Made by a program: the position numbers and the translations under genes
Assembly: GCA_016708345.1 (NCBI GenBank)
Contig: JADJFX010000008.1
Coordinates: 248,001 to 312,000, forward strand
From: Candidatus Rhodoferax bjergmarkensis
Lineage (GTDB): Bacteria; Pseudomonadota; Gammaproteobacteria; Burkholderiales; Burkholderiaceae_C
Direction: 5' to 3'
DNA length: 64,000 nucleotides
In this document: one piece after another, positions 27,688-35,502 of the stretch
Position numbering within the stretch: position 1 is the first letter of the stretch
Layout: each line of letters opens with the position of its first letter
Notes under the pieces: generated by a model
What the model was told of the DNA's origin: nothing
Database searches by the model: none
What the model saw: the letters and a program-made list of their open reading frames with translations, nothing else

Positions 27688-28602
27688 ATGAACAGCATCA
27701 GCGTCAAGGCTTACGCGCCGATTGCCCCCCGCAAAGTAGCCTTTCTGGGCTTGGGCGTGATGGGTTATCCGATGGCCGGGCATCTGGCACACGCGGGTCA
27801 TGAGGTCACGGTTTACAACCGGACCGCTAGCAAATCAATAGCATGGTGCGCACAATTCACCTGCGCAAACGGCTCAAAACATGCCCAGACACCAAGGCTG
27901 GCAGCGCAGCAGGCCGACATTGTGTTTTGCTGTGTCGGCAACGACGACGACCTGCGCAGCGTCACGCTCGGTGAAGAAGGTGCCTTCGCCGGCATGAAAC
28001 CAGGGGCAGTGCTGGTTGACCACACGACTGCTTCGGCCACGGTGGCCCGTGAGCTGTATGCCGTGGCCAAAGCCTCGGGGCTGCAATTTATTGACGCGCC
28101 GGTATCGGGTGGTCAGGCCGGTGCGCAAAATGGCCTGCTGACCGTGATGTGTGGCGGAGACCCTGCCGCGATTGACGCCGTGCAGCCGGTGGCCATGGCC
28201 TATGCCAAGGCTTTTACCCGGCTCGGTGAAAGCGGTGCTGGCCAATTGGCCAAAATGGTGAATCAGATTTGCATAGCCGGTTTGGTTCAGGGTTTGGCCG
28301 AGGCGATTGCCTTTGGCCAGCAAGCCGGACTCGACATGAACCAAGTGCTGGAGGTGATCGGCAAAGGTGCCGCCCAGAGCTGGCAACTCGACAACCGTGG
28401 CAAAACCATGGTGGCGGACCAATTTGACTTTGGCTTTGCGGTGGACTGGATGCGCAAAGACTTAGGTCTGGTGCTGAGTGAGGCCAAACGCAATGGTGCC
28501 CGCCTGCCAGTAACGGCCTTGGTAGACCAGTTTTACGCCGATGTTCAGCACATGGGGGGTCAGCGCTGGGACACTTCCAGCCTGATCAAACGGCTTCGCT
28601 GA
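27688..28602 (+). CDS. NAD(P)-dependent beta-hydroxyacid dehydrogenase
   Basis: A 304-residue member of the 3-hydroxyisobutyrate / tartronate-semialdehyde / glyoxylate reductase family. The dinucleotide motif GLGVMGYPMAGHL opens the Rossmann domain, DAPVSGGQAGA is the substrate-binding signature, and the catalytic lysine is in AGQLAKMVNQ. The exact substrate cannot be told. The residues SIAWCAQFTCANGSKHAQ replace a normally shorter, variable loop and are encoded by a copy of the interspersed repeat. It starts 35 bases after pilU. Confidence 0.85.
   Translation: MNSISVKAYAPIAPRKVAFLGLGVMGYPMAGHLAHAGHEVTVYNRTASKSIAWCAQFTCANGSKHAQTPRLAAQQADIVFCCVGNDDDLRSVTLGEEGAFAGMKPGAVLVDHTTASATVARELYAVAKASGLQFIDAPVSGGQAGAQNGLLTVMCGGDPAAIDAVQPVAMAYAKAFTRLGESGAGQLAKMVNQICIAGLVQGLAEAIAFGQQAGLDMNQVLEVIGKGAAQSWQLDNRGKTMVADQFDFGFAVDWMRKDLGLVLSEAKRNGARLPVTALVDQFYADVQHMGGQRWDTSSLIKRLR
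27830..27870 (+). repeat. Short interspersed repeat copy inside the dehydrogenase gene
   Basis: CAAATCAATAGCATGGTGCG followed by CACAATTCACCTGCGCAAAC resembles the repeat core AAT-AATAGC-TGCGCA and is read in frame as a loop of the Rossmann domain. Confidence 0.5.
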
Positions 28603-28605
28603 GGT

Positions 28606-29256
28606 TTACTTCTTGACGTCATCAGGCGCTGGCTCCGGCTCCGGCTTGGGCATCATCTCGGCCAGCTGCTCTTCGGTGATGATTTCCAGCACTCGAACTA
28701 CTTTTTGCACGCCAGGGGTGGCTCGGGTCACCTCGGTGGCGCGGTTGGCCTCTCGCTGGGTTACACGACCCATCAGGTAGGTGGTGCCGCGTTCGGTGGT
28801 CACTTTGAAGGCATTGGCAAACAGGTCTTTGGCGTCCACCATGCCGGCCTTGACGCGGCCGGTCACCAGTGCGTCCGAGGAGCGCTGGGTCAGCGTGGAT
28901 TCGCCCAGTACTTCAAGTTCATTCACGACGGCGCGCACGTTTTCAACGCGCGACAGAATTTGCTCGACGAGCTGCTTGTCTTGCTCAGTGGGAACTTCAC
29001 CGGTGAGCAGCACCTGGCGGTTGTAGCTGGTGACATTGACGTGGCCGCGCTCGCCCAAGTTTTCGCGCACGCGGCTGCTTCCGCGCAGTTCAATGCCTTC
29101 GTCTTCAATTTGGGTGCCTGAGGTGCGCCGGTCGGTGGCCATGAACGTGCCCACCACGGCACCGCCCACGATAGCGGGCGCGCAAGCACTCAGGCCAGCG
29201 CTGATGCAGGCGCTCAGCAACAACAGGGAAACAATTTTTTGCATAGCAATTTTCAT
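28606..29256 (-). CDS. BON-domain outer-membrane lipoprotein (DolP/YraP-like)
   Basis: A 216-residue lipoprotein with a signal peptide and lipobox (LSAC), then two BON domains (LGERGHVNVTSYNRQVLLTGEVPTEQDK and FKVTTERGTTYLMGRVTQREANRA). In E. coli the equivalent DolP/YraP supports outer-membrane integrity and BAM function. The C-terminal tail is rich in Pro and Glu. Its start overlaps the stop of the gmhA-like gene (ATGA). The order yraN, gmhA/diaA, BON lipoprotein, with rsmI divergent, matches the conserved yraL-yraN-diaA-yraP group. Confidence 0.88.
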   Translation of the reverse strand: MKIAMQKIVSLLLLSACISAGLSACAPAIVGGAVVGTFMATDRRTSGTQIEDEGIELRGSSRVRENLGERGHVNVTSYNRQVLLTGEVPTEQDKQLVEQILSRVENVRAVVNELEVLGESTLTQRSSDALVTGRVKAGMVDAKDLFANAFKVTTERGTTYLMGRVTQREANRATEVTRATPGVQKVVRVLEIITEEQLAEMMPKPEPEPAPDDVKK

Positions 29257-29852
29257 AAAGGGGGTTCCTGATCTCCGAGCAAGAGGGCGTCAACGGCATC
29301 ACAAATGCAGTGCAGGGCCAAAATATGCACTTCTTGCACCCGTGCCGTGCGTTCGTGGGGCACACAAATGTGCACATCGGTATCGCGCAGCGCTTGGTTC
29401 ATCTTGCCGCCGCCACGCCCGCTCAGGCCCACCACCACCATCTCGCGCTCGTGAGCCGCTTCAATGGCCGCCAGCACATTGGCCGAATTGCCACTGGTGG
29501 AAATAGCCAACAGCACATCGCCGGGTTGACCGAGCGCCCGCACCTGGCGTGAAAAAATGACGTTGAAGCTGTAATCATTGCCCACAGCGGTGATGATGGA
29601 GCTGTCCGTGGTGAGGGCAATGGCCGCCAGTTCAGGTCGTTCACGCTCATAGCGCCCGACAAACTCGGCCGAAAAATGCTGCGCGTCAGCCGCCGAGCCG
29701 CCATTGCCACAGGCCAGCACCTTGCCGCCTCCGGTGACGCAGGTCAGCATGGCCTGCACAGCCGCTGCAATGGGTTTGCTCAGGACTTGCGCGGCCTGGT
29801 ATTTCAGGTCAGCGCTGTCAATGAAATGTTGTTGAATTCGTTGTTCAAGCAT
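29253..29852 (-). CDS. gmhA: SIS-domain phosphoheptose isomerase / DiaA-like protein
   Basis: A 199-residue SIS-fold protein with the sugar-phosphate-binding signatures GNGGSAADAQHF, TSGNSANVLAAIEAA and a C-terminal histidine-bearing helix (VQEVHILALHCICDAV). GmhA isomerises sedoheptulose 7-phosphate for heptose synthesis; the close relative DiaA instead binds DnaA. Its neighbours yraN and the BON lipoprotein are those of diaA in E. coli, while the sequence also fits GmhA, so either role is possible. ATG 29852 is used, since the 41 in-frame codons upstream have no family match. Confidence 0.83.
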   Translation of the reverse strand: MLEQRIQQHFIDSADLKYQAAQVLSKPIAAAVQAMLTCVTGGGKVLACGNGGSAADAQHFSAEFVGRYERERPELAAIALTTDSSIITAVGNDYSFNVIFSRQVRALGQPGDVLLAISTSGNSANVLAAIEAAHEREMVVVGLSGRGGGKMNQALRDTDVHICVPHERTARVQEVHILALHCICDAVDALLLGDQEPPL

Positions 29853-29940
29853 GGTGGGGCCGATGATACCTGTGAGCGCAGCGCTCTTAGGGGCTGCCAA
29901 GGGTAGATTTTGCTGGCATCCCGGCGGTACCTCGCTCGAT

Positions 29941-30333
29941 TCAGGACGCATCAAATGCCGCTTGCAGCCACTCAATGGTGCTATTTTCCAGTGTCACCAC
30001 GTCAAACCGGCACGCAGGCGCTTCGCGCAAACGCATCAGGTAATGGCGCGCCGCCAACACAATGCGCCGTTGTTTGGCCACACTGATGCTGGCTGCCGCC
30101 CCGCCATGGCGGGCATTGCGCCGTTTGCGCACCTCAACAAACACCGTGGTGCCGTCCTGGGCACGCATGATCAGGTCGATTTCGCCGCCACCGCGCCCGG
30201 GCGTCCGATAATTGCGCTCCACCAGGCGCAAACCCGCGTCTTGCAAGTAGCGCAATGCGGCATCTTCGGCTGCATCGCCTGCCTGCTTGCTTGTCGGGGC
30301 CTTGAACAGGGCCTGGATTGAAGGGAACACCAT
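29941..30333 (-). CDS. yraN: UPF0102 endonuclease-fold protein YraN
   Basis: A 130-residue protein of the UPF0102 family with the restriction-endonuclease-like core GDAAEDAALRYLQ, RNYRTPGRGGGEIDLI and TVFVEVRKRR; the E-x-D and E-x-R/K residues correspond to the nuclease catalytic set. The biological role is not known. Its ATG at 30333 overlaps the proposed rsmI start codon on the opposite strand, so both genes have essentially no intergenic DNA between them. Confidence 0.88.
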   Translation of the reverse strand: MVFPSIQALFKAPTSKQAGDAAEDAALRYLQDAGLRLVERNYRTPGRGGGEIDLIMRAQDGTTVFVEVRKRRNARHGGAAASISVAKQRRIVLAARHYLMRLREAPACRFDVVTLENSTIEWLQAAFDAS

Positions 30334-31250
30334 TGATTTCTACTTATGCCTTAGCGCTGGGCGCGGCGCACGATGCGGCCTCTGGCCAGCATTATCCGCC
30401 CGGTGCCTTGTATGTCGTGGCGACACCGATCGGCAACCTGGCCGACATCACGCTGCGCGCACTGCACGTGCTGAACATCGCCCAAACCATTGCCTGCGAA
30501 GACACTCGCCACACGCAAGCTTTGCTGCGCGCCTACGGCATTGACAAAACCGCCTCGCAGTTGCTGGCCGTACATCAGCACAACGAAGCCGAGGCGGCCC
30601 AGACGGTGATGGACCGGCTGCGCCAAGGCGAGCGGGTGGCCTACGCCAGTGACGCGGGCACCCCCGCCATCAGCGACCCCGGAGCACGCCTGGTGGCAGC
30701 GGTGCGGGCGCAATCGCTGCCGGTGGTTCCGTTGCCGGGGGCCAGCAGCGTGACGGCGGCGCTCAGCGTGGCCGGTATCGCCGGGGAGGGCGCGCAACAT
30801 GGCGAGTTTGTTTTCGTCGGTTTTCTACCTGCCAAGACCAACGAGCGCGCCACTGCCGTACAAGCCTTGAGCCAGGAATCCCGCGCGGTGGTCATGCTGG
30901 AAGCTCCGCACCGCATTGAAGCGCTGGCCTCAGCGCTGGCCGTATTGGGCGAGCGCTCACTCACCATTGGCCGCGAACTGACCAAACAGTTTGAAGAAAT
31001 TGCCACCTTGTCGGCAACGGCGTTCCCTGCGTGGCTGGGGTCCTGTGCCAACCGCTGCCGGGGTGAATTCGTCTTGGTGCTGCACCCAACACCCGTCGCT
31101 GCAGAGTCGGGTCACGACCTGCGCGTGCTCAAACTGCTGCTGGCGGAGTTGCCACTGAAAACCGCTGTCAAACTCACGACTGACATCACCGGCGCTTCGC
31201 GAAATGTGCTGTATGACGCGGCCCTGGCCATGAAAAAGGACAAGGTTTGA
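30333..31250 (+). CDS. rsmI: 16S rRNA (cytidine-1402-2'-O)-methyltransferase
   Basis: A ~305-residue SAM-dependent tetrapyrrole-methylase-fold enzyme that methylates the ribose of C1402 in 16S rRNA. Motifs LYVVATPIGNLADITLRAL, CEDTRHTQALL, YASDAGTPAISDPG, PLPGASSVTAALS and FVFVGFLPAK are all characteristic. The start is probably the TTG at 30333 preceded by GAAGGGA; a TTG at 30318 is also in frame. It is divergent from yraN. The closing segment LTTDITGASRNVLYDAAL is the conserved C-terminus. Confidence 0.94.
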   Translation: MISTYALALGAAHDAASGQHYPPGALYVVATPIGNLADITLRALHVLNIAQTIACEDTRHTQALLRAYGIDKTASQLLAVHQHNEAEAAQTVMDRLRQGERVAYASDAGTPAISDPGARLVAAVRAQSLPVVPLPGASSVTAALSVAGIAGEGAQHGEFVFVGFLPAKTNERATAVQALSQESRAVVMLEAPHRIEALASALAVLGERSLTIGRELTKQFEEIATLSATAFPAWLGSCANRCRGEFVLVLHPTPVAAESGHDLRVLKLLLAELPLKTAVKLTTDITGASRNVLYDAALAMKKDKV

Positions 31251-31384
31251 ATAGGGGCAAAAGTCCAAACGCCGGCCTGCAAACAGTACCCCAAGCATGC
31301 GAACATTGCGCATTTGATTCGGCTGACAAATCATTCGGCTGAAAAATCGGCTGACTCAGTCCACCATCGTATTGGAGAGAAAAA

Positions 31385-31771
31385 ATGAAGAAAAACACCC
31401 TCTGGTTGACCCTGCTTTGCCTGTCGCTGCTGACAGCTTGTGGCGAAAAAAAAGCACTGCCACCCGGCGCGCTTGATGGGCCACCGGTGGTGCCCGTCAT
31501 CAAACCCAAAGGAGAGGCCACGTTGGGTCAAAACGTTTTTGACAAGACCTGCGCCCTGTGTCACGGTGCCGGGGTGTCGGGTGCACCGCGCCCTGGCGAC
31601 AAAGCCGCTTGGGCACCGCGCATTGCCCAGGGCAATGAGGTGTTGTTCAAACGAGCCATTGAAGGCTATTCAGGCGAGCGCAGCTACATGCCCGCACGCG
31701 GGGGCAACCCCAAGTTGACGGATGAAGAGGTCAAGGCCGGGGTGATGTACATGGTGGCTCAATCCCAGTAA
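31385..31771 (+). CDS. c5-type cytochrome, probable lipoprotein
   Basis: A 128-residue small cytochrome c with a single heme motif CALCH near residue 57 and the distal methionine in SYMPARGGNPKL, which fits the cytochrome c5 / class I group. The N-terminus has a short hydrophobic stretch followed by LLTAC, a convincing lipobox, so the protein is likely lipid-anchored in the periplasm. Such cytochromes pass electrons from the bc1 complex to oxidases or reductases. A link to the nir cluster 15 kb away is possible but not shown. AGAG precedes the ATG. Confidence 0.87.
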   Translation: MKKNTLWLTLLCLSLLTACGEKKALPPGALDGPPVVPVIKPKGEATLGQNVFDKTCALCHGAGVSGAPRPGDKAAWAPRIAQGNEVLFKRAIEGYSGERSYMPARGGNPKLTDEEVKAGVMYMVAQSQ

Positions 31772-31821
31772 TTCACACAGCATGGTGTCGCTAGGCTGTG
31801 GGCGCTTGAACAAGGAAATAC

Positions 31822-32892
31822 ATGTTGACTGAGATACTTTTGGGCCTGTTGGCCGTGGTGCTGGTCATCTTGGCCATCGAATATTTTTACCTGCGCGGGG
31901 AAAATCTCACGGCCTTCGACCAACCCTTCGGCCAGCGCCGCGCCATTGGCCACGCGCCAAGTGAGGAACACAAGGCGGTGGTGGCCTCGCTGAGCGGTAT
32001 CACCCAATCGATCCAAGGCACACCGTTCAAACAGAAAATTGCGGTGCTGCGCAACTACATGGACAACGCCTTTCCCCTGGATGACGCGGCCATCAGGATC
32101 ACGCCAGCCAATGCGGGCGGGGTGCCTGCCGAATGGGTGCTGGCTCCGGGTGTGGATGAATCGCGCCGCCTGCTTTACATCCACGGCGGGGCGTTCACCA
32201 TGGGCAGCTCCAGAAGCCACAGGCGGCTCACCGCCAAGTTTTCCGAGGTGGCGCAAGCGGCGGTGCTGGTCATTGACTACCGCTTGATGCCCGAACACCC
32301 GCGCCAGGCTGGTATTGAAGACTGCCGCACCGCCTACCGCTGGTTGCTGGACCACGGCCCGACCGGCCCCGCCACGCAAGCCAAGGCGATTTTTGTGGCA
32401 GGCGACTCGGCAGGCGGCAACCTGGCGCTGTCCTTGATTGCCTGGGTGCGCGACCAAGGCCTGCGTGCGCCCAACGCCGTGGTGGCCCTGTCGCCTGCCA
32501 CCGACTCCTCTTTGGACAGCCCGAGCCTCAAGACCAATATGGCCACCGACCCCATGCTGGGGCCATTGTTCAAGTCGCTGGCCAAGGTGCCCCGGCGGGT
32601 GTTGCTGTGGGGTGGTTGGGCACAGAACCGCATGCGCCCCAGCCACCCGGCCATCTCGCCGGTGTTTGGCGACCTGTCGCGCCTGCCGCCGGTGTTGGTG
32701 CATGCCAGTGAACACGAAATGCTGTATGACGACAGCCGCCGCTACGTCAACAAGGCAGTAGCGGCAGGCTCACCCGTTACCCTGCAAACATGGAGCCACA
32801 TGGTGCACGTCTGGCATTTCTTTTACCCGGACCTGTCAGAGGGGCGCGAAGCCTTTGCAGAAATTCGCAAATTCTTTCAGGAAAATACCTGA
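31822..32892 (+). CDS. Alpha/beta hydrolase, hormone-sensitive lipase family
   Basis: A 356-residue esterase with an N-terminal membrane anchor (ILLGLLAVVLVILAIEYFYL). The HSL-family oxyanion motif HGGAF is near residue 120, and the nucleophile Ser is in GDSAGGN. The Asp is probably in HASEHEMLYDD and the His in HMVHVWHFF. It should hydrolyse short or medium-chain acyl esters; substrate unknown. It is followed after 69 bases by a crotonase and then a PhaC-like gene, suggesting a role in acyl-CoA or polyester metabolism by association. Confidence 0.85.
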   Translation: MLTEILLGLLAVVLVILAIEYFYLRGENLTAFDQPFGQRRAIGHAPSEEHKAVVASLSGITQSIQGTPFKQKIAVLRNYMDNAFPLDDAAIRITPANAGGVPAEWVLAPGVDESRRLLYIHGGAFTMGSSRSHRRLTAKFSEVAQAAVLVIDYRLMPEHPRQAGIEDCRTAYRWLLDHGPTGPATQAKAIFVAGDSAGGNLALSLIAWVRDQGLRAPNAVVALSPATDSSLDSPSLKTNMATDPMLGPLFKSLAKVPRRVLLWGGWAQNRMRPSHPAISPVFGDLSRLPPVLVHASEHEMLYDDSRRYVNKAVAAGSPVTLQTWSHMVHVWHFFYPDLSEGREAFAEIRKFFQENT

Positions 32893-32961
32893 ACAAAAAA
32901 CAGCACATCAAAGCCCGCAGCGCAGGCGGTTAGACTGTTTCACTTTAAGGACTTCTACGAT

Positions 32962-33654
32962 ATGAGTGACCTGGTTATTTACAGCCTGGAAGATGGCATT
33001 GCAACCCTGACCCTGAACAACGGCAAAGTCAATGCCGTGTCACCCGACCTGATTGTTCAGTTCAATGCAGCTCTCGATCAAGCGGAGAAAGACGCCGCCA
33101 TCGTCATCGTGACCGGCCAGCCTGGCATCTTGTCCGGTGGCTACGACCTCAAGGTGATGATGCTGAGCCCGCAGCATGCGATCGATCTGGTTGCCATGGG
33201 CTCCACCCTGGCACGGCGCATGCTTTCGCACCCGTTTCCGATCATCGTCGCCTGCCCTGGCCATGCGGTCGCCAAAGGTGCATTTTTGCTGCTCTCGGCA
33301 GACTACCGCATTGGCGTTGACGGCCCGTTCAACATCGGCCTCAACGAAGTCAAGATTGGCATGACCATGCACCACGTGGGCATTGAGCTGGCGCGTGACC
33401 GGCTGACCAAACCGGCCTTTCAGCGCTCGGTCATCAACGCCGAAATGTTCAACCCGCAAGGTGCTCTGGCCGCAGGCTTCCTGGACCAGGTGGTACCCGC
33501 GGAGCAGTTGCTCAGCACCGCAATCGAACATGCCCAGCAGTTGAAAAAACTCAACATGGGTGCCCACAAAAAAACCAAGCTCAAAGTGCGCAAAGCTTTT
33601 CTGGAAATGCTTGACAGCGCCATTGAGCGCGACAAAGTTACCGGCTTGAACTGA
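32962..33654 (+). CDS. Crotonase (enoyl-CoA hydratase/isomerase) family protein
   Basis: A 230-residue crotonase-fold protein. The segment GILSGGYDLKVM forms one half of the oxyanion hole and PGHAVAKGAFLLLSADYRI the other. The first catalytic Glu of true hydratases is replaced here by a hydrophobic residue, whereas the second Glu is kept in GLNEVKIGM. Single-Glu enzymes of this fold are usually enoyl-CoA isomerases, so isomerase is a better guess than hydratase. It lies 25 bases before the PhaC-like gene and is likely co-transcribed with it. Confidence 0.83.
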   Translation: MSDLVIYSLEDGIATLTLNNGKVNAVSPDLIVQFNAALDQAEKDAAIVIVTGQPGILSGGYDLKVMMLSPQHAIDLVAMGSTLARRMLSHPFPIIVACPGHAVAKGAFLLLSADYRIGVDGPFNIGLNEVKIGMTMHHVGIELARDRLTKPAFQRSVINAEMFNPQGALAAGFLDQVVPAEQLLSTAIEHAQQLKKLNMGAHKKTKLKVRKAFLEMLDSAIERDKVTGLN

Positions 33655-33679
33655 TCCAACACCAAGGGGGATGAATTTC

Positions 33680-34855
33680 ATGGTGCAAATCAAAAAACCG
33701 CTGAAAGAAAATCGACGTCAGGGACGCCGCAGCGAATCCCCCTCGTTGCGACAAAAGGCTTACTGGTCGCTCATCAACTCCCTTGAAAAGCGTTTTTTCA
33801 AAGAAAACTTCGTCATCTCCAACCAGACGCCTTTTCAGGAAATTTTCAACGAAAGCATCATGTCGGTGCGGCACTACCCCGCGCTCAAGGTCAAGACCAT
33901 CCAGGTCGGTGACCAGGACATGAAAGTGATGCGCAAAAAGCACCGCATTCCGCTGGTGCTGGTGCCGCCACTGGCCGCCACCTCCATCATTTTTGATTTG
34001 CTACCCCAGCGCAGCGTGGTGAAGTTCTTTCTGGCCCGTGGTTTTGACGTGTACCTGATCGACTGGGGCACCGTCACTGCGCGCGACCATGACCTCTCCC
34101 TAGAGACTTATGTGGCGCAGTGGATGCCCGCCGCACTGGAGCGCATCCGTGAGCACAGCGGCCAGCAGGAAATCTCCATCTTCGCCTACTGCATGGGCGG
34201 CCTGCTCAGCCTGATGTACGCCGCCGTCTCGCAAGACCCGAACATCCGCAACATCGTGACCGTGGCCAGCCCGGTGGACATGCACCAAAGCGGCATTGCC
34301 GGACGCGTGCTGACCCTGATCCGCCGCCCGGCGCGCCTGATCTCGGCCATGTTTCACGTCTCGGTACACGATCTGCCCGCCCGTTTTGCACACGTGCCAG
34401 GCTGGGTCAGTTCCCTGGCTTTCAAGCTGACCAACCCGATTGGCAACCTGGCCCAGCGCTTTGAGTTGCTCATGAACCTGTGGGACCGCGAGTACATGAA
34501 AGAAAACCACACCATGGGCACCTGGTTCAACAACATGGTGGATTACCCCGGCGAAACCATCAAGGACATGGCGGTCCACATGATGATCAACAACCGCATG
34601 TCCAAGGGCGTGATGCGCTTTGGCAACCAGGAAGCAAGCTTTCACAACATCGACTGCTCCATCCTGGCCTTCGCGGGCGACAACGACACCATCGTCAGCG
34701 TGCAGGCCGCACGCAAGGTGCTGGACATTGTTTCATCCGAGGACAAAGAGTTCTGCATCGTCCCCGGCGGCCACGCCGGCGTGTTCGCCGGCAGCAAAGC
34801 CGCCGCCAACACCTGGACCCTCAGCGCGGATTGGCTGGCGCAGCGGTCAAGCTGA
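33680..34855 (+). CDS. PhaC-like polyhydroxyalkanoate synthase family protein
   Basis: A 391-residue alpha/beta hydrolase related to class III PHA synthases. The box AYCMGG carries the nucleophile Cys161, while the usual first glycine is alanine. The catalytic Asp lies in AGDNDTIVS and the His in GGHAGVF. LIDWG, shared by PhaC proteins, is also present. It may polymerise or transfer hydroxyacyl groups from CoA; class III enzymes need a PhaE partner, which I do not see. ATG 33680 is preferred to 33671 because GGGGG stands eight bases before it. A CheX-like gene follows after 23 bases. Confidence 0.85.
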   Translation: MVQIKKPLKENRRQGRRSESPSLRQKAYWSLINSLEKRFFKENFVISNQTPFQEIFNESIMSVRHYPALKVKTIQVGDQDMKVMRKKHRIPLVLVPPLAATSIIFDLLPQRSVVKFFLARGFDVYLIDWGTVTARDHDLSLETYVAQWMPAALERIREHSGQQEISIFAYCMGGLLSLMYAAVSQDPNIRNIVTVASPVDMHQSGIAGRVLTLIRRPARLISAMFHVSVHDLPARFAHVPGWVSSLAFKLTNPIGNLAQRFELLMNLWDREYMKENHTMGTWFNNMVDYPGETIKDMAVHMMINNRMSKGVMRFGNQEASFHNIDCSILAFAGDNDTIVSVQAARKVLDIVSSEDKEFCIVPGGHAGVFAGSKAAANTWTLSADWLAQRSS

Positions 34856-34878
34856 AATTCAGAGGAATCCCGAAGCCC

Positions 34879-35502
34879 ATGAACCACAATATCACCACTG
34901 GCAAGGTCATGGATACATCCCGGGTCATCCGGGACAACGTGGCAAAACTGATTCGCAATGCTGCTATTTCGCGCTTGGAAAAAACCATTGATGGCGCTGC
35001 AGTCGAGGTCAACGAGCTTGAAGCGGACTTTATTCCCGGAAGAATTTTGGCTAACCATTTGGCCTTCATTCAGATATCCGGCGAATTTGTGACGGTGACC
35101 TTCAAATGCCATTTCAGCATCGAAGCGGTAAAGAAAATAGCCGCCCATAAATTTGACGCTGATAAAAAGAATATGGTTTCAGACAGGGAGGTCTTTGACT
35201 TTATCAAGGAGTATTGCAACCTGGTCGCTGGCAAAGTCGTGGCGCTGTTTTTCGATTGCAGTATTGAAATGGGCATTGGCCTGCCGCTTTGTACAACAGG
35301 GTTTTATGAGGTGTTCTCGAAATACGACGAAGCCGAGTTACTCCCCAATATGCATTACGACTTCTGGCGCATGCAGGTGAATGGGAGCAATATGGTTTGT
35401 AGTTCGATTTTTGAAGTCCTCAATGAGACACGTTTGACAGGCCTGGAAGGTTACGAAATCGCTGCTGACGCGAACACGGAAGGGGAAATCGAGTTCCTAT
35501 GA
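34879..35502 (+). CDS. CheX-like protein
   Basis: A 207-residue soluble protein whose middle and C-terminal parts match the CheX/CheC phosphatase-like fold: SGEFVTVTFKCHFS, DREVFDFIKEYCNLVAGKV and GIGLPLCTTGFYEVF, with the E-x2-N-type active pair represented by the EYCN segment. CheX dephosphorylates CheY-P in some bacteria; members found beside GGDEF genes probably dephosphorylate or bind another receiver protein. Its stop overlaps the start of the PAS-GGDEF gene (ATGA), so the two are translationally coupled and likely work together. Confidence 0.7.
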   Translation: MNHNITTGKVMDTSRVIRDNVAKLIRNAAISRLEKTIDGAAVEVNELEADFIPGRILANHLAFIQISGEFVTVTFKCHFSIEAVKKIAAHKFDADKKNMVSDREVFDFIKEYCNLVAGKVVALFFDCSIEMGIGLPLCTTGFYEVFSKYDEAELLPNMHYDFWRMQVNGSNMVCSSIFEVLNETRLTGLEGYEIAADANTEGEIEFL

